Part shown: piece after piece, positions 32,823-44,800 of the stretch
Numbering within the stretch: the first letter of the stretch is position 1
Layout of the letters: each line of letters begins with the position of its first letter
Assembly: GCA_964017155.1 (NCBI GenBank)
Contig: OZ024857.1
Location: forward strand, 28,837,101 to 28,901,100
From: Oasisia sp. SBJ-2009
Lineage: Eukaryota; Annelida; Polychaeta; Sabellida; Siboglinidae
Length of the DNA stretch: 64,000 nucleotides
Direction of reading: 5' to 3'
The notes under the pieces: generated by a model
Told to the model about the DNA's origin: nothing
Seen by the model: only the letters and a program-made list of their open reading frames with translations
Database searches by the model: none
Program-made: the position numbers and the translations under genes

Positions 32823-35800
32823 ATGTCGGACCATGAGAGTGGTGATGAACAGCTGCAGGGACCGAGCAGAGGTTGCTATTTCGTGTATTTTATCATTAAT
32901 AACGATGGAGCTATGTGTGTGCATGTTTCTCATGCAACAAATGCGTCGAATATAAAGCATGTATACACATATTTGCCACAGTTTGTGGGTCATACTTTTA
33001 GGCATTCGACTGCTATAGGAGGTCACTAGCTGGTTTCTTCGGGCCCGGGGAACGCTGAAATGTCAACAAATCTCCCTCAATCTACTGGACGCGTAGGCGC
33101 TGTTTATTGATGACATATTTCATGGGTTATTGTCCCGGCGGAATCGATTGCTATTTAAACATTTCTTAAAACAGTTGTGCAAATTCAGGTGCGATGAGAT
33201 GGAAGGTATAACTCTCCGTTCGAGTCGTAGCAACGTCAAATATGTAGCCAAATCCAAAATGGCGCACAAATACAGCCGATTCAGTTAATTTTTATTTTGT
33301 GCATTTTGCATGTTACGTTTAATAATGGCATTTGTTAAACCTACAATTTAACAACCTTTTCGTTAGCTGACATGTCACAGTGAACCACGCCTACGTTATG
33401 GCACCGCCCATTCAACATGCAGACCCTGGCTGTCAGTGTTACTGTTACATTTACGAATAAGATAGGGTATTTCAAGTACTAACGACCTTAACTAAGTTCA
33501 TTTTCGTTTTGTAATTTCTTAAAACATTTGTTTGTTCCATTATATAACATTCACAAATACTAGCGCAACAATTTAAGAATCCATTCCTTACATTATTTCT
33601 ATGTACGAAATGGTGAAGTAAATGGTACCTATAACCTTATTGGTAAAATTACATATTCATACCAGTCTATTTTTAAAGTAATTAACAACATTAAAATACA
33701 TTTATAAACCTGTGTGGGATATGCCAAAAGAAAGAGTGAAGTTGGGATATCATCACATTGGGATATCATCAATGGTCGTGTCCATACGGTGTAAAGGTAA
33801 ACACCAGCATTGGTTAATATAGCGTCTAATAAGTCTTGTTACAAAATATGGTCAGTTCTTAAGAAAAGTTAGCATGCTGAAAATGGACGTTGTTTAGTAT
33901 ATCAAAAACATACGATTGTGTAATCTTACTTGGAAAACGTTGTAAAACAACAAGAAAACACAGCAGAGCAATTTTATTGGCTGAGCTTTACAGTTCTGCT
34001 TGGTGCTGATGTACTCAGCGGTGACCCCTGGCCCAGAAGGATGTCCGACAATATTTCTAGAACTTTCTACCATTGATAGGAGTTGTGTAATCTTAGTTTT
34101 AAAATCTGCACGAGCTGTTCGTCCATACAGCTGAAGTCAAAAAAGCTGTTCTCATTGCCCAGGCATCTTTTGCAACTTAATCACCAGATCTGTTGAAGTT
34201 ATCCAAAATTATATATATGTGTGTGAGTGTGTGACATGGAACGCCAAAACCAGTTGCTTTTCGCAAGGCGCCATTTTGCGCTAGAGGCTAATTAGTCGGC
34301 ATCCCCTATAAATGTAAAAGTGGGTTACTTGCAGAATCAGTGAGCTAAATTATTGGGTCATGGTATATGGCGAGACCCAGCGCGACTGGAGCTGATTGGG
34401 GACTGGATACTATAATAATATGACAGTTGTAGCTTCCGACCAATGAATAGGAAAAGCAGGTCATAAATACCTTGCATTATACCTTTCTTATCGTAAATGT
34501 CCCATTTAAAATTGAGTTTACCACACTGTCATAGACATACAGCGATTTATGTAGCACAGATAGTATATACACTTTATAGGCATAATTCGTGTTTTGCTCA
34601 TACGATGACAGACAGACCAGTGCTAGGGAGTCTTGTTATTGCAAACTACATCACAGTGACAATTGACTTAGAAATCTCTATCCACAGAGGTTAAGGCCAT
34701 AATCCGTTGTTTGTTAAGTTAAGCTAGGAGGTCCATAATAAAGTGTCTATGATGCCCCCAAAAGAGACAATGCTAATAACTGCTAGGATCTTACGAGGCA
34801 GCTGATAATGCGGGTATACTGGTGACAAATACATTTTGTGTCTTGTGTAGTTAATTGAAATAACTATTGTTAAGGTATTACTTAATGTTGTAATTAACTT
34901 CACAGGTTAAAATCTCAACACAATTGTGCAAATACACATACGTAGTTTCTAAACAACATAACTAGTTAATGTTGCCATATTTTTTTGTAGACAGTTTGAC
35001 AGTAATTATGAACCAGTGTAAAAGGCCAAAACTCTCCCAAGTTAGGGAGTATGTTTTGAGTGCTCCATTGACCAATTCAACTGCCTCTTGTCTTTAAAAA
35101 TTAATTTGCATTGCAGCTGTAGATGCTGAGGGTTCATTTCTGTGTTTTCTTATTCTTACCTAGAAACAGTTCTCACATTCATACTCGGTAATGTAACAAC
35201 TAAGTAATGTGACAGCTAAATGATTTTACTGTTAACACAAATCATCGTAGAAATATCGCTCACTACTGTTACGGCTTATTCTTCATGGGTCATGGCAGTA
35301 TTGTCACTGAAAATGTATGTTTTCTTTTTGTCTTTGGCAGAGAGCAGCTCTGGTGACTTGCACAGGACGGGAATTGAAGGTGGGATCCACGAACATGAAC
35401 ATGAACATGAGCATGAACATGAGCATGAAGGTAGTGACGAACGTACGTTGGTGAAAAAGATTCTATTTGCTAGTAGCAGCTGTACTGATACAGCAGTAGA
35501 ATAAGCCAGAACGGTTACTTGGCGCTGGATAAGAAATAAAAAAAATACACTTGTCTGTCAAAATGTTCATTTGGCCGGGTAGTCGGGAGAACCAAAACTT
35601 TGGAAAAACATTAAAGATGTGTTAGTTTTTAAAATGATGTGTAACATGTATGAGGTGAGCACCTCACAAGTCATAGTATTATAAGCCACCTGAGTTAACG
35701 ACATAATATTATTAAAGACAGCCCTCTTAGTCACATTCCCAGATCCTCTGGCCATAGTTTCATACTCTAGATCCTGTGGGTGAACTTTGTGCTTTCTCTG

Positions 35801-38800
35801 CTTGCATATTCTTCACCACCACCCCGCTCGCCCATAATTTTACTGAGTGGCACACTGTTGTGAACAAGTGTACTATTTATGCAAGACAAAATAAAAGAGT
35901 TTAGAGTGAAAGTCAAATTGAAATGCAGCTATTATATATTGCAATGTATACTAACTAAGTATACGTTAATGGTGACAGAAACCGACTAATTTACTGAAAA
36001 TGTTTTTGTTTGATGCCTACATCAGTGTAATTGAGCACTGCATTTTGTTTTTGTCATCTTTGTTTTGTGCACGTTCCAAAGCTTCTGATCTAATCAATGT
36101 AAATATTCTAGTTTTTGTCCTTTGGGCCGAAGATCCAAAGAACTTAACAGCATCACTCTGCATATGCCACCCACTGTCTGCCATTAGCTGAAACTGATTA
36201 TGATCTATTTTTCAAATTTTGCATACACATCTTAGGACACTGCCATTATGCATCAGCAATCTAACTTTGAACTGACCATTCTAAAAGCCTCTATGGTAAA
36301 CAAAATGGGGAAATCTTCAAGGGGTCTTATTCAATAAATTGTTTACACAGTATTAGCTTTGTGACTCATCGATATGTGCTGCATTTTACAGCTTCATAAA
36401 GTCATGGTTGTACTGTGTACAGTAGTCCCCCTCATGAGCGGACCCCCGGATGAGTGGACACCCCGCATGTCGGGACAGTTTGTCAATGTACGGACTGTTT
36501 TGCCATGTTAATGTCCCCCTGATGAGTGGACACCCCATGGACGCGGACAGCATATGTTGGTTATATGTCCCTCCTAAAGCGGACAGTAAGCGAAAACACG
36601 GCAAAAAATAACGAAATATGTTGATAACAAGATGGCGGGCGGACAGGACGTCGTGACCCGTGTTGTGTGACAAAATAAAGGCTAAACTCAAACAAAGAAA
36701 TTCTACCTAATTTACCCAACTGGGTGTGGATAATTAGTTTTATTTCTGGCTGTGTGTTGTCTACCTGTTTTCTGTGTGGTCTCACAATGGCAATGCCAGT
36801 CAACTAATTGCAATTGAGTTTGAGACTGAGCTCAAGTTCACAGACAGACACTGGCGGCGCGAACAACAAACTGAACAATGACTTGAATCAGAGTTATTTA
36901 AATCACTTCTTACTTTCATGACTGAACACTGAAAACAGTTTAATAGATGTTTAGGTGCAATGCCTACCCCTTGCCTGTCAATGAAATTGTTTATAAGCTT
37001 TCTAGCAGCATCGGGAACAGCTCCCATACCCTATTATCGCTCAACGCATACGTTCCAGTTGTTTTATAGTACAAAGTGCAATCCTTTCACATCTATACAA
37101 ATAATGGCCATCCATATGTCTACACTACATGTGCATGTTTGTAAATGTATGTACTCTTGATAAGCATTAATATTTGAGTACATTACACATGTAAATGAAC
37201 CAAAAAAAATTTACAGACGATCGATGGCATGCTTATTTAAATTTGCTTCCTGTCAGGCCTATGTCACCATGGCTCAGTCTGGCTCACAAATAATAAATGC
37301 AGTGTTAAGTTTTGCATGTAAAGATAAAGTTTGTTGTGTAATAAAATAATAGCATGCAGATGCTGCTGCTTTTCATTCAAAGGATTATTTGCAACGTCTG
37401 ATACATATCAGAACAAATATGCTAATGTTATACCTAGAACACAAGTAAATTACTTAACATTATATTTATTGATCCATGACAATATTTTCTTTGTTACATA
37501 TACACTGTACATGCACACAGTGCATTTTTCATACGCATAAACAAAGGCCCCCCACGGTCCCACCGCCCATTCCAGAATGTCTGTCCCCCTGATGAGGGGA
37601 CACCCCCAATGTAGGGACACTTTTGCTTGGAACCAGTAGTGTCCGATGAAGAGGGGGGGGGGGGACTACTGTATTAATAAATATTTCAGCTTGTTTTAGC
37701 TGTGTATAACTTAACATGCACACTAGTGACCTTCATAGTAAGTACTATGTTTAATTTAATGACAGAATTGTTGTGTTATTGTTGCTCTCTGTGATCTTGT
37801 TATGCTTATAAACTGAAATGCATTGTGTCACATGATAATAACTACTTTTTAATTTTCTCTTTGTAAATTATGCTTACTTGTATGTTTGCTTTTATGGAAA
37901 AAGAAACAATAAAGATAGTGAACTTTCAGGATGATATACAACTTCATCCACTGAGGCCACTTTTGGTTCCATCAAAGTTTGAAGAATTGTTGACACAGTT
38001 TGTCTAATGCTATATTCTACATCATGCCTGATTTGGCAATATTGACAAATCCATTTAGTCTATAAAAAACGTTTGTTGCCAGAGTTGGTTCCATTATAGT
38101 TGCCAATTATAGGTACACAACATAATAGAAATTCAATTATAGCAAGTACGCTTCCAAAACAATCATCTCACTTCATAATATAAATCGTAATTCCAAAAAT
38201 CAATTACAGTGGTTCATAAAAGGTCATTTGCAGTAGTTGATAGGTCAACTACATTGTTCCATATGGATTTTATAGGAATAATACATGCTGTGTAGTACAT
38301 AATTGATTTTTTATGACACATTTTTGCTTTATTGCTGTGTATATTTTGTTACTTACAACATCAAGTCGGTTCAGGAAGGAAATATATGCAACAAAATATT
38401 TGTTTTGAAAATGAAGGTGGGACCCCATTGGCTTGGCAAATGAGTATTAACCACCTCATTCTGAATGCATTCAACTTATTATGTGGAGATTGACTTCTAT
38501 AATTATGATGTTTTGTCAGCACAGTTGTAATTATGCAATCAAACCACCTCTGTAACACTGCTTGTATATGTTGTCAGAGTAACAGAATGTTGCAAACGAC
38601 ACAACTTGAAATCACACTAATTGTAAGAGAACCTATAACAATATTAATTAAAAACTACCAGAGTATACATTTTTGATCAGTTTTCAACAATAACTAGAAC
38701 CAATGTTACTAAATTAGTGTGACCTTATTCATGTATAACTTCTAAAGCCGACATTTCACACAGCTCAGTTTTGGTTGAAAGTGTGACTGATCTGCACTCA

Positions 38801-41800
38801 TGTTAGTTTGCTTGCTTTTGGTTGAAAGTATGACTGATCTGCACTCAGGTTAGTTTGGTTGATTTTGGTTGAAAGTATAACCTATCTGCACTCATGTTAG
38901 TTTGGTTGCTTTTGGTTGAAAGTATGACTGATCTGCACTCATGTTAGTTTGGTTGCTTTGGGTTTAAAGTATGACAGATCTGCACTTGAGATGTCGAGCC
39001 TCCCCTGCTGGGTTATTATGAAGGGTATCCATTATGAATCATAGAAAATGAGAAGTTCGTGAATCAGCATGAACTTGCTGTCCAAATGGTTTTCGTGAGA
39101 GAATCCATGGGAACGACTGATCCTGCGTATATTAACGCGTTTATAAAAAGCACCCCTACGGGCATGCTGCCAGTTATATTTGCATCGTGTAGCACTGGTG
39201 GGCTCAACTTTCACTGGAATGTTGCCAGACCTGTCTCTTGACATAAAACACTTAAAATCTGAATCAATGTCATCAGCATCACCACAATGTGCTTATAAAC
39301 CAGTGAATAAAAGAAAGAAATGGGCTTATCAAGAAATCTGATCATTCAGGGCTTTTTGCATCCTTACAGTGGGTGTATGGGTTAACAACTGAGGCAGTGC
39401 TGCAGAGATGAAATGGAACTAATTATCATGGACAGCTAATTCTGTTAACGTTACAATTTATGCATTTTGCAGTCAGTTTTTTAAATAATTTAATTAGGTG
39501 GTACAGAGCCAATTAAAAAAATATATATATAATGTTAATAGATGTCTTAGTCATAAAACAGCTTGCTGGCAATAAAGTGTAGTTTATCCTTGTTTCATAG
39601 TTTCATTTATTAATTAATGAGGAAATGCACTGAGCATAATAATATAAATATGTGTATAATAAACTATTTATACTTTTTCACACATCTTTTAACCTGTTTC
39701 TTCATTAACTGGGATGAGGCTGTCCATTGTTTTTGCTGAAATAATTTGTCAAATGGGTCATCCTGTCACAAATAACCAAATAGATGTGGTGTCTCTTACA
39801 CATCTACAATTCGAAAGTATCCAAATCTCTGTGTTGCAACAAGTTTTATAAGTGGCCAGTAATTTATTATGCACATTCATTTTAGTTTTTTTTGTGGCTG
39901 TCATTTTCCTGCACTTCAGGTGCAAATGTATTTATTTAGACTATTTATAGCACAGACAATTTTGAGTTAATTATTTCATAAAATAATTGACAGTTTTGTT
40001 GTAATTATATGCAGTGGTATTTAGATGCAGTGATCTGTGACAATTTGTATATTTTTAATGCAATAATCCAAATCACTTAGCTACTTCAATAAGCTGATAC
40101 ACAGCTGTTGCATCGAGGTTTGACTGTTGACGCTTTCTGTATAGGTTCGGGTGAGCAGGAACTTGCCACGAAAACACTGCAGATTCAGTCTAAGCGGTTT
40201 TACCTTGATGTGAAGCAGAACAGACGAGGGCGGTTTATCAAGATTGCGGAGGTAACACGATGTATAGGTTTAACATAATTTATAAGCTGAGAATTCAGAG
40301 ATTATTCAGAATATCAAATTTGCTGCACATTTGTAGTTGTATTTGTAATCAAACATTTTCTTACAATGTTCTCTTTTATAAGTAATTAAAAATCACAGAT
40401 AACTGTTATTTAATGCTACAATGGTCATCAAATGATCAATCATGATGATTGGTATTGCTTGACAAGCACTGCTAGATATTTTGAAAACATTTACTGTGAT
40501 TGCATTGGTTAACAACTTAACATTTATGTTGCAAATGTTTTTGGTAAGTCGTGTGAGTCTTGCAATGTCCTGATGTGTTATGACAAGTAAATTTAGTAGG
40601 ATTTAGTCATCGGGACTAAGGAAATCTTTAATTTGAATACTTGCACTAAAGTACAATGTAATTATGTAACACATCTTAACCTGATTTAACCCATTAGACC
40701 CCAGCCGTTTAAATTGACTTGTGCTCCTGTTCCCCAAGCTGTAGCCACTGATTTCACCAATTCGGGGTGCTTGCACATTTTAAGCTGTATCTTCAAAACT
40801 ACTGATTTTCTATAATTGCAAGTTGTGTTTATTTTGATGTTCATTTAATTATCTTTAAAATGGTGTAATTATGGTGTATGTTGTAAAAAAATATATTGTA
40901 ATATGAAGGTGACAAACATAGAACATTACTATTCTGGACAACAATATAGTAGAATATCACGTTTTATTCACATAAAATGTATTATAATTGTTCTATTTGC
41001 ACATGCTCTGCCTTGTTTAGACATAGTACTATATAAATCAGTTCATTTTGTCTGAATATGGACAGGAAACACAGCTTTGCAAGACTTCTATCTTGGTTGT
41101 CATCATCCTATATGTGACGTCTGTGTCATGCCAATGTGTATGTTGACATCGTGGATCACTGGCATTTTGAAACCTGAAACAACGAAATGTCAACCATTAC
41201 GAAAATTGACAATGTTACCTAATGATTTGTTATAATAAAACACCTAATTGTCATATATCACGACATAATCAACAGTTTCGGTGCTAAAAACCCGACTGGT
41301 GTTCACCCAACTTGGACAACGAAACATAAACAAAGCTCCGATCATTCATTTTATCGCTCATTCAGTTGTATTTCGAACGTAATGTAAACTTACCTTCAGT
41401 TCAATGCCAGAAGTGTCCAAATCCAACGATATATAAGCACAAACTTAATCAGTAGTAAACAGCTACGATGTCCAAGACGCCGCCATTTTTGGAGATCCAC
41501 AGATGATGAACTTCAATCACGAAAAACTCGAATTTTTTCAATGTGAACCCATGTCAAAATTACCCAGGATTCATAGCTAAGATATCAAGGAATCAGTGGG
41601 AATTAGTCTCATAAGTATCCGCAAGATGGTGCCACCGCTAGAGGCTTTTTCCGTGTCGGACGCTTTCGGGCGCTCTGGGGAGGAGCGACCCGGACGCTTT
41701 CGGACGCGTGGGGTCTAATGGGTTAAATATCCACTGATGTACTCAAATACACTATTACTACCCAGCGTAACTGGAACCCAATTACTTTGTATAAACAGTT

Positions 41801-44800
41801 TACCTCAGACACACACATAATTCATATGTTGTAATGGCTTACCAGTATTGAGTGATGTATGAATGACATTGGAAGTGCATGGTGATGAGAACAGGTCCAG
41901 CCCCTTTCTTAACCGAACAGGTTGGATCAGGAGGGAAGAAGAGTCGTCTTCTGCTGGCCATGTCAACTGCTGCAGAATTCCGTGACCATCTCAATGACTT
42001 TAGTGAACATTATGCATCACTTGGTATGGCATTTGGTTTCCTTTTATTGCATGGTTTACACATGACTCATCATTTGATGACTAGCCCTGGGGCACGCCCA
42101 GGGCAATTCTGGTTCCAGAATTGAAATAAAAGGCTGATTCTTACTCAGAATTGGTCAACGTGAATGTAATAAATTTGTGACAAGTGAGCATTATTTTGGG
42201 CTAATTTGCCTTCGAAATTATTTAGTTTAAACATATCATGCCCCATTGGTGTAATTTAATTGTCACTTATTAATTGTTCACTTAGCAACATACCAACTTA
42301 TAATTTAGATTAAATTATAAATTGCTTAATCACTGATTTTCAGCTCTGTAACATTGTACAATTTTTAAATGTCTTGGTGACATGCCTTGTATGTAATTCT
42401 CTAGTGACATGCCTGTGTGTAGCACTGATGCCTGACTTCAGGGCCCCCAAGTCCCGACAGTCTGCCAGAAGATGGCAAGCTCAAGAGTGAAGTGATGGTG
42501 AAGGACAATAGGCGTTACTACCTAGACCTGAAAGAAAACCAGCGAGGTCGCTTTCTGAGGGTAATACTAATCACTGTTTTATTTACTCATCTATGGTGTC
42601 AGTTGAAATTATAGGGAACTAATAAGCAATAATTTAAACATTTGATGATGATTCAAAGACTTCAGCCTGTTTTTAACATGCTTTTTAGAATGTTTGATTA
42701 TTTTGCATAAAACTGTTCTCTAGAGATTAGTGCTGAAAATGTTGTATTTGACTGTTTTGCCCGTAGGAAGGTTGAGACATTCCAAATTTTTTGGAATGTT
42801 GTTTACTATACAGACATGGGCTGCTAACATGGATCTGCATTGACTCATTCCCCCCACACAAAAACGGTTCCGATAACAAAATGACAGAGGTTGTATAAGA
42901 TAACAGTTTTGCATGCAGTCAAAACAAATATGAAAAAGTGTTGCAAACGTGTGTATAACTTTGAGATTATAGTTGTTTTGTGAATCAATTTGAAGAATTT
43001 TCACATAAAGGATTGGTTCCTGCATTCCAGCAATGTTATGCATAGCCAGTTTTACAAAATGTCTGTACCATATAAAGGTTGCCAAATAATGAAATCTTCA
43101 TTGTTTGTACATTTGCAGTGCCGTCTTTATGTTCTACAATCCTAAATTGATGAGTTATCGTCATGTTTGTTAACCCTGCGACCGGCCAGCGAAAATTCAG
43201 TTTTGCATGCTGTTACAATAAAAATCATAACTCTGCAAATACTTATCGTAAAAATGTGAATTATATATCATTTTACTGCCAAATGAATTCTTTATTATAA
43301 TAAAATTATATTATCTCTATTATGTCAGACATTCACGGTGATATTATTAGCTGAACGTCATCCAAAAAAATATGAAAAAAATAAACGCACTATCCCGTTC
43401 CTAAATAATTACTGAACGGACACATTTCCTACTTCCAATGAGACAAACGTAGCCATACATATTAGCTCCCAAATAAAACAAAAATGAATCAAATCCGTTG
43501 AGAACCTTTATTTTTATGAATTTTTTTCGACAGTGCAGTAGGCCATTTTAGGCCGGCCGATTGCTGCTACATTCGCCGGCGGCGCAAACCCGCGGCGCGG
43601 CCGGTGAGATGTTGCACTGACAAATGGTCGAATTTTCACACACAAAAGCATCCAAAGTTGTTCTAACTATTTGAACTAGTATAATAGACACATTCTTGAA
43701 TACTGTCAGTTGTCTTGTCGAAACATAGACGCTGTAACTTGAGATATTCCGAAGTAAACGTTTGGATTTGGAAACTCCTTCGATGCGACTGGCCGCCATC
43801 TTGTTGTTTACGGCTTCGCCGGTTGGAAGATGACGCGGTGTTTGAAAGCTTGCTTCTGATTCGCTGAACCAGTTTCATTCACATGTTTATTTTTCCCTGA
43901 TTGGGCAAGAACGGAGCTTTCTATTGGTACCACGTATGTGGGGGTCGGGCCTTTATGAATGGGTGCGTAAATTCGTCACGGCAGGCGTAGTAAACCACCC
44001 AAATTTGGGCAGAAAATTTATCACGTGTTTTGTCCGGCCGCGTGTAACTCGCTGTCATTCAAACTGCTCATGAATAAATATACACCATTTTGAAAAATCT
44101 GTCAGCTATCGGATGATACCAAATGTACGCGGGTCGGTTACTGATTACGCAAACGAAAAATGTGTTTATGCGGGAAGGTGTCTAGGGCCGATTAATCGGC
44201 CATGGCCGGTCCCAGGGTTAAACCTCCAAATTACTAGTTCCTTCAGTGGCTTTGTAGGCATGCATCGCAAAACCAGGTGAGATGTTGTCACTGAGTTAAG
44301 TCGGACATTCAGGTACAACTATGTTTGTGCTGTTGCAGGTATCACAGACAATTCCTCGCTCACAACAGAGGTCACAGATTGCAATTCCCGCTCAAGGAAT
44401 GATAGAGTTCCGGGATGCGCTCACGGACCTGCTCGATGAGTTCGGAACAGATGACCACGGTAGGTGTTGTATGCTCCACCTCCGTGGAAAACTGTTTTTA
44501 TTATAAAAAGTAATTGGTTTGTGAAATTGTTTAACTAGTAAAATAGTTGTGATATTAATAATGTGTTGTGGAAATCAAAAAAAATCTTACTAGAAGAAAT
44601 AACTTCCAATTTTTGTATTGCTCACACATGCACAGTATATGCATATATACAGCTAAGCAATTCAGGCTTCAGAATCATATATGTTGAATTGTAACCAACA
44701 TTATTTTATTACATCATGATGCAGTCATAGAGTTCAAAATACATTTGTTTTAAAACTGCACGACAACCAACTCAATTATATTGACACACCAAGAATGAAC

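Noticed and set aside
39032..39244. Overlapping frames of 60-70 codons on both strands near the 47-bp minisatellite
   Set aside because: No splice sites joining Pur exons and no family resemblance; left as intron.
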